From contig JACVVK020000163.1 in the NCBI GenBank assembly GCA_018292915.2, forward strand, positions 1,019,001-1,083,000: a stretch of 64,000 bases of DNA. The letters run 5' to 3'. The first letter of the stretch is position 1. Each line of letters begins with the position of its first letter. Below, piece by piece: positions 24,752 through 33,242 of this stretch. The notes below the pieces were generated by a model. It was not told where the DNA came from. It saw only the letters and a list, made by a program, of their open reading frames with translations, and ran no database searches. This DNA is from Batillaria attramentaria (Eukaryota; Mollusca; Gastropoda; Batillariidae). The position numbers and the translations under genes were made by a program.

Positions 24752-24955
24752 GCTATGAGTTGCATTGCTGCGTGGTTATGCGCTCTATTATTATTATTTA
24801 TTTATTTATTTATTTATTTTCAGGTCGATCGGTTTCTATCAGACTTGGGCGGGATGATTGGCCTGTTCCTGGGTGCATCAGCACTCGGCTTGCTGGAACC
24901 TTTTGAACTGCTGGTTCCGCTGGGAAAGTGGCTTTACAGTAAAGTCCGTGGTTGA
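10206..24955 (+). CDS. DEG/ENaC/ASIC-family cation channel (gene 1), complete, 13 exons
   Basis: Exons: 10206-10379, 14631-14855, 15459-15556, 15951-16031, 17150-17253, 18281-18444, 18765-18848, 18984-19098, 19535-19622, 20317-20374, 21448-21545, 22950-23025, 24824-24955. All have GT donors and AG acceptors, and the phases join into one 498-residue frame ending TGA. The cytosolic N-terminus is about 1-58, with FCDYMIDTTAWNGMGKL where the family has TTxHG. TM1 is about 59-82, followed by the post-TM1 block LTFCNVNP and a Cys-rich extracellular domain (SYFTREWTMDYGNCYT; TCHAYC ... CNC ... YCNCFNPC). The pre-TM2 motif is FESLNYERIEQ. TM2 is about 460-485 with GGMIGLFLGAS, and the selectivity-filter residues GAS are at 472-474. 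Length and topology are normal for these trimeric Na+-permeable plasma-membrane channels. The ligand (proton, peptide or other) cannot be told. Met 1 is chosen because gene 2 starts with the same MAANG. Confidence 0.88.
10537..10616. repeat. (TCTG)n and (TC)n microsatellite in gene 1 intron 1
   Basis: A TCTG run (10537-10574) is followed by TC repeats to 10616. The following AATTC-rich stretch (10620-10690) is matched in inverted orientation at 16190-16258, also beside a GA array. Confidence 0.9.
10741..10895. repeat. (CA)n microsatellite in gene 1 intron 1
   Basis: Interrupted CA array with a short CAGA/TAGA patch at 10816-10831. Confidence 0.95.
11363..11765 (+). mobile_element. SINE family B, most complete copy
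   Basis: The head GGGGCGGTCGGTGGTCTAG, B box GATTCGAGTCCC and central block TTCTCTCCGGGTACTCCG are followed by the body (TGATTGTAATGTGTTAATG, GTTCGCGGCG, GGTAAAGCGCC) and a (TTA)n end. It lies in gene 1 intron 1. Confidence 0.88.
11878..12285 (-). mobile_element. SINE family B copy, inverted
   Basis: This is the reverse-oriented neighbour of the copy at 11363-11765. The two near-identical inverted copies are separated by about 110 bp with (CTA)n, so transcripts of intron 1 could fold into a long hairpin. The central block has been expanded by a G run (12113-12148). Confidence 0.85.
12286..13153. other. Gene 1 intron 1, low-complexity and unassigned sequence
   Basis: The stretch contains (CAA)n (12325-12368) and T-rich, TTTG-rich runs (12700-12870). 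No exon is supported. Confidence 0.5.
13154..13331 (+). mobile_element. SINE family A copy
   Basis: The copy has a full tRNA-like head (GGCCGGGGTGGCCGAACGG), body and (CCCA)n tail. Confidence 0.88.
13745..14250 (+). repeat. Dispersed repeat D3, interrupted by a SINE
   Basis: The flanks 13760-13956 and 14158-14250 match 17400-17670 (blocks GTCCCAGCTTTACTGGCAG, TTTTTCGTGACAACAAAAA, AAATAAACACTG). The second copy lacks the SINE and so shows the empty site. Both copies are in introns of gene 1. Confidence 0.75.
13970..14144 (+). mobile_element. SINE family A, reference copy with target duplication
   Basis: The 175-bp SINE is flanked by a 13-bp duplication CCCTACGAAATAC (13957-13969 and 14145-14157). 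The tRNA-like head contains an A box (GTGGCCGAACGG), an anticodon-arm-like GTTGGACT segment (TTGGACTTCTAAT in most copies) and a B box (GAGTTCGAATCCC). The body carries CAAATATTTGTGCTGG, TTTGATATCACC and GGTGGAAAAGGACGTTAAAC, and the tail is (ACCC)n. The GCGTTGGACTTCTA segment resembles tRNA-Arg(UCU), an inference from memory. About two dozen copies occur in this window. Confidence 0.92.
15110..15340 (+). repeat. Dispersed repeat D4, copy 1
   Basis: It matches 25370-25150 in inverted orientation (blocks GTGTTGCACTTTG, AAAAGAGCCAAAAACGTGGG, GTACGAAACGTG). It lies in gene 1 intron 2. The function is unknown. Confidence 0.6.
16540..16890 (-). repeat. Dispersed repeat D1, copy without the insertion
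   Basis: It is the inverted counterpart of 6950-7690 lacking the central promoter-like block. It lies in gene 1 intron 4. Confidence 0.65.
16921..17083 (-). mobile_element. SINE family A copy, inverted
   Basis: Read on the minus strand it has the complete head (GGGGGAGCCGGGGTGGCCG), body and tail. It ends only 66 bp before gene 1 exon 5. Confidence 0.9.
17395..17690 (+). repeat. Dispersed repeat D3, uninterrupted copy
   Basis: It matches 13745-14250 without the SINE (GTCCCAGCTTCACTGGCAG, CCCTACAAATACAAAATCC, TTTTTCGTGACAACAAAAA). Confidence 0.7.
18519..18690 (+). mobile_element. SINE family A copy
   Basis: A complete copy (GGGGAGCCGGGGTGGTCG ... CACCCACCC) in gene 1 intron 6. A (ATGTT)n run follows at 18705-18730. 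Confidence 0.9.
19072..19305 (+). repeat. Tandem duplication of the 3' end of exon 8 with its splice donor
   Basis: Bases 19072-19191 are repeated at 19192-19305. The unit starts inside coding exon 8 (CCTTCCAGAGATGCACC), includes the donor (AAAAG/GTCTCTG) and about 90 bp of intron. The second unit is preceded by a pyrimidine-rich tract and CAG, so 19200-19228 could act as a 29-nt exon, which would shift the frame. The main gene model ends exon 8 at 19098. Confidence 0.85.
20078..20250 (+). mobile_element. SINE family A copy
   Basis: Complete head, body and (CCCC)-rich tail, bordered by (TC)n on both sides. It lies in gene 1 intron 9, about 65 bp before exon 10. Confidence 0.9.
20645..20823 (-). 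mobile_element. SINE family A copy, inverted
   Basis: Complete copy on the minus strand, embedded in CAA-rich sequence in gene 1 intron 10. Confidence 0.9.
20868..21011. repeat. Imperfect inverted repeat (hairpin), about 54-bp arms
   Basis: Arm 20868-20921 and arm 20954-21011 are complementary (AACAACTGTTATTTAAAGC against GCTTTAAAAATAGTTGTTG). The loop is about 32 bp. It may be a small MITE. Confidence 0.75.
21592..21716 (+). mobile_element. SINE family A copy with internal deletion
   Basis: The head is complete, but the sequence jumps from the B box (TTCGATCCCGGCTG) straight to GATATCAACCTATGTGG. About 50 bp of the body are missing. Confidence 0.88.
21718..22105. repeat. About 200-bp tandem duplication
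   Basis: The unit from CTCTGGTAATTGTTGGTCC to GAAAACTTCGTATTCTGTC occurs at about 21721-21920 and 21921-22105. The units differ in the C-run length and in CTCTG repeats. It lies in gene 1 intron 11. Confidence 0.85.
22437..22825 (+). mobile_element. SINE family D, 5'-truncated copy
   Basis: It matches the interrupted copy at 53750-51507 on the other strand (CTTAGTATGACACGTCTTATG, GAAGCGTGGAATG, GAGTTGGGGCAG end). It is uninterrupted at TTATGCCGGGATAATTATG and so serves as the empty site for the 51708-53475 insertion. An A/C-rich tail follows. It lies in gene 1 intron 11. Confidence 0.75.
23346..23530 (+). mobile_element. LINE C-terminal fragment (CR1/L2-like tail)
   Basis: The forward frame reads NVWSSLLKIRAL ... 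QFKSNLKTHLFRQAVHC and stops at about 23527. 'W-SLP ... FK..LK.HLF' is the typical C-terminus of CR1/L2-type non-LTR retrotransposons. Three other tails of this kind lie at 31.3, 45.3 and 52.2 kb. It lies in gene 1 intron 12. Confidence 0.75.
23710..24546. mobile_element. MITE, pogo/Tigger-like
   Basis: The ends CAGTGGACGCCGGATATAAG and the complement of CAGTATACGCCGGTTATAAG are flanked by TA (23708-23709 and 24547-24548). The inside repeats the motif AACTCGGATATAAGAAA several times near both ends and holds a (TC)n array. CAGT...GATATA ends with TA duplications are typical of pogo/Tigger elements. It is 837 bp with no transposase, in gene 1 intron 12. Confidence 0.82.
24706..24750. repeat. (GT)n microsatellite
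   Basis: A GT array just before the TTTA repeats and acceptor of gene 1 exon 13. Confidence 0.9.
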
Positions 24956-25149
24956 AGAAACAGCAGTGAGAACGCCTCAGGAGACACAGACGGCGCGTCA
25001 GCGACCATAGACGTGACAAACCATGCAGAAGCTGACACCTCCACGGACTACTAGTAGTAGCTGTAGTAGTAGTAATACATGTGCTGAATGTTCAACTCAT
25101 TCCCTTTCGAGTTTACTGTTGACAGCAATCGACGGTTTTATTTTCAGAC

Positions 25150-25360
25150 TCTACTCTTAACACATTTCGTACCGCGTCCGAGTATCCCACGTTTTGGACT
25201 CTTTTTCCGGTTTGGCCCAGTATGCGAAAATCAGGCAAGATTTACGGTTCCGTAGCGGCTTTTAGAGTAGCAAACGCTATATCAGAAAGTTATGCACTTT
25301 ACAAAGTGCAACACTTCCATTAAGCCCACTTCAAATCCATGCAGACATGAATAAATTCGG

Positions 25361-25433
<73 letters not shown>
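25150..25433 (-). repeat. Dispersed repeat D4, copy 2, and (GT)n array
   Basis: Bases 25150-25370 match 15110-15340 inverted. An uninterrupted GT array runs from 25364 to 25433. The region lies downstream of gene 1, and a possible AATAAA polyadenylation signal for gene 1 is at 25350-25355. Confidence 0.65.
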
Positions 25434-25437
<4 letters not shown>

Positions 25438-26204
25438 CCACTGGTGGACAACCCCAAACTTACTTGGTAGGAATTGGGTTAAACTTGACATCAAAATTTT
25501 CTCTAGTTCTCCAGGTCGTGCAAACAGGGCCCGGCATTGGGGGGGCTACGCGACGCGAGCATGTCCCTTGCGTCGGACAAGATGTTGGTTTGCTTCTTCT
25601 TCTCGATTTTGTGGGTGTTTATTGTTGTTGTTTTGTTTTTTTCTTTTGTGTCCTTGGCAAAGGAAAATATAGCATTCAAAATTTCCAAGACTGTTTGGTT
25701 GGTCAACAGAGAGCCTGCAAGTAGTCGGGTCGTGACCCAAACCTCACATCTTTTGAATCTGGGGTCAAGAAATATCAGAAGTTATAACACTTGTCATATT
25801 ATAAAATATGATATGAATTATATCAATTATATAAATTATATTAATTATAAAATATAGTATTACATTGCATGAAATTATTTCTCGTATATCAGAAAGTTTT
25901 GCACGTTACAAAAAAAATGATTTCATTTTTTTAAAAATTTTTTTTTTTACTTTTTGGGGTATATCACAATAGCGTATCAGTGATTGTGTACATTGTTGGC
26001 ATGAAGTAATTGTGCAGGTATGTAAAAATTTCAGATCGACTTTATCGTCTTTTTTTTTTTTTTTAAAATTATTCTGAATTGTGTATTTACGAAAATCCCT
26101 CGATTGTAAAGTATTGATAGTCTGATATCAAGTGAGTTTATGTAATTACGATTGTTTTGTTGTTGTTGGTTTGTAAATACACATAACTGAATTATACACT
26201 GGTT

Positions 26205-26254
<50 letters not shown>

Positions 26255-26597
26255 GGAAACGGAGAGAGAGAGACGGAGAGAGAGAGAGAGAGAAATGAAA
26301 TGAAACTTTGTCAACGGTAAAAGACATTGGTCCAGTGGTCCAGTTTTCATTCTTGCCGTTGCTAATGCTAGAGAGAGAGAGAGAGAGATGATCAGTGCTC
26401 GAGGGTGAGAGTTTTTTCTGCTCACAAACAGTACGTGGTTTTTGTGTGGTACTGCAGTTCTGTGGTCGAAGATTGTACTTGATTGTACATGCAAATGCAA
26501 AAGCAAAAGAGAATTACACCTTTCAGACTTCTCTGGCGCTGCAGGTTCTCTGTATTCGCGCGCGCGCGCGCGCACACACACAACACACACACCACAC

Positions 26598-26642
<45 letters not shown>

Positions 26643-26778
26643 TTTGCCTCCTTTATTGCTATGTACGTTAAAAGCCACAAGCGAGAGTTTGAGCAAAAAA
26701 TCACTCACAAATCTAACCTTGCTGGCTGACAAACTGAAACAGAATGGGCTATCTCTGGGGCACATTGCAACTCATACA
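25434..26778. other. Intergenic, low-complexity
   Basis: The stretch holds (TATAAAT)-rich sequence (25795-25860), (GA)n arrays at 26209-26295 and 26370-26388, and a CG/CA array at 26559-26640. No gene is supported. Confidence 0.5.
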
Positions 26779-26893
26779 GGGGGGGGGGGGTGTTTGGGAG
26801 TTTCAAGTCCTTTTCCACCACGCATGGGTGCTATCAAAGACGGGGCAACAAGAAAAAGGCCAGCACAAATATTTGGCCCGGCCGGGATTCCAA
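26779..26893 (-). mobile_element. SINE family A, fragment, inverted
   Basis: The 3' tail and body are present. The tRNA-like head is cut off after the CCCGGCCGGGAT segment. Confidence 0.8.
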
Positions 26894-26951
26894 GAGGATT
26901 ATATATGTAGTATAAAAAAAACAACAACTAACAATTACTAAAGTTCTGTAG

Positions 26952-28044
26952 TACGAGGGTCACTCATTATGTTTTGCAACCTGGGTTTTCAAGAACACTT
27001 ACAACCAATCTGTCTACTCAAAGTTTTGGAAGAACCTCCCATCAGCCTGTACACAATTTGCCATCCCCTCAAACCAGCTGTCCATGACACCCGACCACGC
27101 TGACTGGGGTAGGTCCAAAATGACACCCTCGAACAATGCTCGGGCATCTTCTGCGCTCCGAAACTGCTTTCCTTTCAACTGCCTCTTGGCGGAAGGAAAC
27201 TAAAAACAGTCACAGGGAGATACGTCAGGGGAATATGGTGGGTGGGTAACCAGCTGAACATTATTTTCGGCTAGACAATCCAGAGTTGCAGCTACTATGT
27301 GCGCGCTGGCACTTTCGTGGTGAAGCAGTAGACCACGGACACCCGCTCGGGGACGCTGTTTGCACCATGCCTGGAAGACTTTATGCAAACAGTGGTTAAC
27401 ATACCAGTCAGCCATAGTCGTCTTTCTGTCTTCAAGCAGTATGATGGCAAAGTGGCCAGATTTTACAAAGAAACAGGCTATCATTTGTTTGGAAGCACTT
27501 CTGTTTCTGTTGAATTTCACAGGTGGTTTCTCACCTGGGAAGACCCACATCGCCGACTGTTGATTCGTTTCGGGGTCGTATTGGTATACCCAGGTTTCGT
27601 CTCCTGTTACGATGTCCCAGACTCGAGGGGACCTTCCTCCGTCAAATTAACGGTCGTTGCCATTCGACCACAACGGTCATCGTCTTCAACTGTTGTCTGG
27701 CCAGACATGAACTGTCGGAGCCACCTGAACACAATGGCTTTGGGCGTAGATTGATCTCCAATACGTTGTTTTAAACTTTGAAAGCAGCCCTGAAAAGATT
27801 TTCCCCGGCAGTAGTCATAATACATCATGGCTCGAAAATCCCTTCAAGAAAGGTCAACACTGCTGGCAAAAGACCCGTCACCCTTACCGGACATTTTGTC
27901 GCATGAAATACAAACGGTTGCACGGAATCATGTTTTTTTTTTTGTCATAAGTATTATGAAACTGGTCTACGATGTCCTGTAAGCAGAATAGTAGTGACGT
28001 CATTAGTTCGTCCAGGTTGCAAAACACAATGAGTGGCCCTCGTA
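26952..28044 (-). mobile_element. mariner-family DNA transposon, decayed copy
   Basis: Terminal inverted repeats CGAGGGTCACTCATTATG and the complement of CGAGGGCCACTCATTGTG continue to GCAACCTGG. The target TA is at 26952-26953 and 28043-28044. The site before insertion would read TGTAGTACTACA, a palindrome centred on TA. The internal transposase is on the minus strand. The element is 1.09 kb, slightly shorter than intact mariners (about 1.3 kb). It sits in the space between the two channel genes. Confidence 0.92.
27014..27828 (-). pseudogene. mariner transposase pseudogene
   Basis: The HTH part (27828-27607) includes AIVFRWLRQFMSGQTTVEDD and ends in a stop. The catalytic part continues in another frame from about 27605, with the first Asp in GDETW. 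HHESASAH has Glu where the second catalytic Asp of HHDNA is expected, and PPYSPDVSPCDCF retains the third Asp. A TAG stop follows CDCF, after which homology continues to a stop at 27014-27016. About 60 residues between HTH and catalytic domain are missing. The frameshift, the stop, the deletion and the catalytic change show that it is dead. Confidence 0.88.
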
Positions 28045-29656
28045 CTACACCATATTTAGGGACAACCGTGAAAATGATAATTAAAAATGACTACAAAAGG
28101 ATGGGCGTAAAAGCGGTACTATATAAATTAATGAAATTAATGAGTTAGCGTGTAGTTAGTTCCACTGTATTATTTGTTTTTCAACATCTCCTACAAGCTG
28201 CGGTTAAGAGCAACATCGATGTCTTGGGTGGAGATTGGTATTTTTTCGGTAACTACAAATGTCGCAGCCATGGAACAGAGAATATTGACCACACCTTACC
28301 AGACACTTTCTTGCTCACTTCCCCCTAGAAGTCAGGATTGTTTGGCAATAAGGCATCTTTTAGATATTTTTCTTTAAAACATTGGCATTCCTGGAGGTCT
28401 CTTTAAAAACCACAAGAGGAACGTCGAAATAGTGGAGTGACTATTTAGTGTGCGACACGTACTTTTTGTGTTCCCATAGGTCAAGGTCACAAGGTTTTGA
28501 GTTTCCGATTATTTCGCTTGTTTTGTTTTCTTTTTTTCCCAACAACAGCAAAAACAAAAAAGTTCCATGAGTTTAAGGCGTCTTGATGCATTGTTTTGAC
28601 CAAAATGAACAAACTGAGGAAACTATGAAACTAAAGCTATAAATGATCGAAGAACGAATCCAGGAAAATTTCGCGGAATCGGCCCGTAAGGTAGACAAAA
28701 CTGCAAAACACCCACGGGTAACATGACTGGAATTCTGCCGGGGTCCTCACAAGATTTCTATCCCCTACAATACTACAAACATTTGTAACTGGCGACTTGC
28801 GTTCATACTTTGGACAAGGAGTCAGTACTACATACTATGACATTGTCAACAATAGTTGGTATAGTTCGAAAGAAACAATATATTTCTCTATATCTTGCGT
28901 TTGATTATCCTGCCAAAAAAGCACGCCTTTTATGTACACGCCAGCAACCATCTCTATTTTACATTTCAGTTAAATTTGAATTGAAACTGTTGCATTTCAA
29001 CCACCATTTAAAAAAAAAACCAAACTGCTTGTTGTTATTTTGGTATAAACATCGTTATGGGACGCCTAACAACATTTTACTCTGAGATCACGATTTGCAA
29101 TCATGTGTACCGGAAAGTGAAATTTTACTGATCCACAAAGGGACTGTGGGCGCGTTAAAAATCGAACAAAGTACCGAATGGAAAAAAACAACAACAAAAA
29201 ACACGCCAATAGAACAGACAAAACGGATTCACTCCTAAACTTCCCAAAGGAAGGCTTTTTAGTGGAAACGCTTGGAGTGATCGGGTTTTGCCCGTTGTCC
29301 TCTGGTCGAGTTATGACCCCACAGGTCTCGTGGACTGGGCAGCTACGACCAGATAAGGGCATACAACCGGTGCTAAGGACCTGAAATTGACGAACTCTTT
29401 TAAACTCACTAATACACATTGGATCACGTAGGATCACAGAAAGCGGAGAGGTACATCAGCAGTAAGATCTGGAGTGCATAACTCTATACAATTCATAATA
29501 TTCATACAATACAGCAATAAACTCACTTAATATTAGACGATAAATACTTCCATAGTCACATTCGAGTGATTTTCTGACAGAAATTCTCAGTCAGAAGAAA
29601 ACAGAAAACAAGTAAGAACGATAAAGATAATTTGATAATGTATAATGAAACTATTT
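28045..29656. other. Space between the two channel genes, no gene seen
   Basis: Apart from A-rich runs, no repeat family or splice-supported exon was recognised. It includes the 3' flank of gene 2. Confidence 0.45.
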
Positions 29657-30546
29657 TCATATTTCCGTGTAGGCCTTCTTAGTTCTGCTTCTGAGACGGG
29701 TGTTTGGGGGTTTAACGTCCTTTTCCACCACATTGCTTCTGAGACACCAGCATGTGCCCTTATAAGCAGCAAAAGCAATCAGTTCAATTACTTCGAACAA
29801 GCCTACTGCAGATGCACCTAGGAACAGGCCTATCATCCCGCCCAAGTCCGCGATAAAATCATCGACCTGAAAATAAAATAAATAAATACATGAACAACAC
29901 CTTTTTAGCTATAGATCTGACAGCTAATGAGAGTTTGTCGATAGTTCCTGATTAAAATTAATCTGAACTGATATGAATGGGATAATTATTCTGGTTGTTA
30001 ATTTATGCCTTAAGCAGTTGAGGGAAAATAATGTCATTAACCTTATAGAAAGGCTCTTGTTCAATCCGCTCATAGTTCAGGCTTTCGAAATAGATTCGCA
30101 ATCCCAGGAATGACAATCTGTTCAAACAAACACAAAACTGACAAAGTAACAGTAGGTTAACAGTAACGTCCTGTTATACACTTCCTGCTCAGTAGAAGGA
30201 TTTACACATCCCTTTTGGCTAGTGCCTTAATGGTCAGTATAATACAGCAGAGAAATGTGTGACACAAAGAAGTAGAGAGAGAGAGAGAGAATGATAAATG
30301 AATAAACTGATATTCGCGCTAATCACATTTCCTGTGGAATTTAGGAAACAGTTTCACGGTAAAGACTACATACGATTAAGAAAGAGATAACTCCGCGTTT
30401 AAAAATCACGGACATCAGCCAGCACGTTCGGGAAAAGGACTTGAAGTCAAAGAATCTGCTACAACAATATACTTACATACAGGGGTTAAAGCAGTTGCAA
30501 TATCGCTTCCCCTGTGACACGATATCCTTAGTCATTTTTGACACTA

Positions 30547-30583
<37 letters not shown>

Positions 30584-31438
30584 AATGACAATGACAAATC
30601 AGTTTATTTAGTAGGCTTTCGGCCCATGAGAGAGAGAGAGAGAGAGAGAGTTTTACAAGCTATCTTCGGTGTTGCGTCTTCCTTTCTTTGCCATGCAGTA
30701 ACTGATGTCTTCTTGGCTGTGACGACAGGCCTCCTCCTCCAAAACGGGCTTTGAAAATGAAAGACAGTTTTGTAACTGCTCGACAATTGTCCACTGGAAT
30801 ATCTTACAACTGAAGTATTGGCTCTATGCCACTCTAACAACCAAACAAAACAGATGTTTAGACTCACCAGTCTGATAAAATATGACCGGAATAAGATTCA
30901 AATAACTTTTAATTTCGTATAAACAGGATCGCATTTAAGCCTTTGGACAATGGCACGAGCAACTTGCCCTTGCGGAAATTAAGCGAGTTCATTAAAAAGT
31001 CCTAATAAAAGGATACACTTCCATGTAACATGACTGGTGTAACGGCCGATTCATCCAAAACACCAGTGACTGGCGTTACCCACGATAACAATTGATAAGG
31101 TCCAACAGATTCTTGACATCATCATCATCATCATCATCATCATCATGATTTGTCTGGCGCCCAACCTCCTGCTGGTGCTCTGGGCGCCTCACAATAGCAG
31201 AGTAGCATTACATACATAGCATTACATACATATTACATACACATTACATCATGATCATGACATTGATGGTGAAACACTCAATTCAGTCAATGTAATGCAG
31301 CCGCGTCCGACTTGTTGGAATGATCTCCCAGTCTCGATCAAATATGCAGACACAAAACTATCTTTCAAAACAAAGTTGAAAACCCACCTCTTCACAGCCT
31401 TCAACCAAGAACTGTTGCCACATCTTCATCTTGCTGGT

Positions 31439-31509
<71 letters not shown>

Positions 31510-33162
31510 GCCAGGGGCAGCCCGTGTATGATGCTGCACATCATTTGTTTTTAGTTAAATGTATGTGTGGAGGCATGTCGTGTGTTTTGGGTGAGTGTGT
31601 TCTCTGTAAGGCGCCCTGAGCTCCCGCGAGAGGGAGGGCGTCTTTTTAAGTACCATTTTATTATTATTATTAAAAGGTGTGATTAAAGCAGTTTTGAACG
31701 AGTCCACCGACTCAGCATGGCGAACATGACATAGAATCTTCGTTCAGATCGCTGAAATCGTCGCCAGGCTACTTACCAATAGAGATGCAATAGGCCACTT
31801 CCGCCCAGAAAACATAACATCGTAAATTGTTTCCCTGTAAACACAACAAAGAGACGAGATGGGCACAGAGAGATCAAGGCATTACTATCATTAATGACCT
31901 GGGAGGAACACCACTGGAGCTGGCAAAAAGAGTTGGGGCAGCAAAAAAAAAAAAAAAAAAAAATACGCACATACTATTCGTGCCTGTGGACATTCTACAA
32001 CGTCAGACTTACATTCCTGTGGAAATTCTAAAACTTAATAAATTCATACACACAACCCACCTTTTTATCATTCACCAAAATTTACATCACCAATCACTCT
32101 GTGACAACCACTAGATTGCAGTGAGTACATATCTCAACATTGATAATTTTCGACTTAATAATCATGGTCCCTTTTGTGAGAACGGGTCACAAATGTTCAT
32201 AATTATTTCTTCGCGTGTGTACCGTGCGTGTAATTGCGAGTGTTTGTGTGTACGCTTGTGTGTGCTAGTTTCATGAGCTCAAACACGTATACAAGGTTCA
32301 TGACAACCAGAATGATGACTGAAATAACTGGATTTTCGCGGCGTTTTCCACAGTGCCATTGTAATTTGCAGAATGGGAAGCATTTCGGCTGCATACAATT
32401 CAAAACTGGTACATCGACATTTCACTGTACAATTTTATTCAACACCAGCAGGTACACAGAAACAATTACTTCAAAATGCACCCCAAACGGAAAACGCTTC
32501 GCTACAATACACTTACCTGCACGGGTTGTAACAATCGAAATATGGCTTCTCCTGGGACACAATGTCTTTGAATTCCTCCTTCACTCTTGCGTTGCATTCA
32601 AACTCTGGAAACAGATAGCAAAAGCGGTCAACTGAGTGATGTGAGCTACACTATGTAACTGTTGTTTTCATACATTGTACAACAGCATACGCCAAGTACA
32701 GGCATCAGTCCACAATACCATTAGCAGGCTGGTCTGGCATTCCACACAGAACCGCTATGGCCCTCCGTTAAAATTGTTGACTGGATTGGGAAGAGGTTTA
32801 AAAACACTCAACAGTTAAAGCGGGAATATGTGAGAGAGAGAGACAGACAGAGACAGAGACAGAAGTGGAAGAGGGGTGGGGGTGGCGACAGGACCTTCCG
32901 CAGTCTCGCAAATTGATGCGTTTCTGGAGGGCGTTGATGTCCTTGAGAACGGGTCGGTACAGTTGCATGTTTCCATCTGACGGCCCTCATAGCGCTCCGC
33001 GTGACACGTCTGGTAACAGTTTACGCATGTATATCAGTAGTTTAGGAAGCTGCTTTCTGTGTAAATGTTCTCGTTGCCCGTAAGATCACCCATATGTGGT
33101 GGAAAGGACGTTTAACTCCCATACACGCACCCCTTCCCTTGTGTGGAAATGCACAACACACA

Positions 33163-33242
<80 letters not shown>

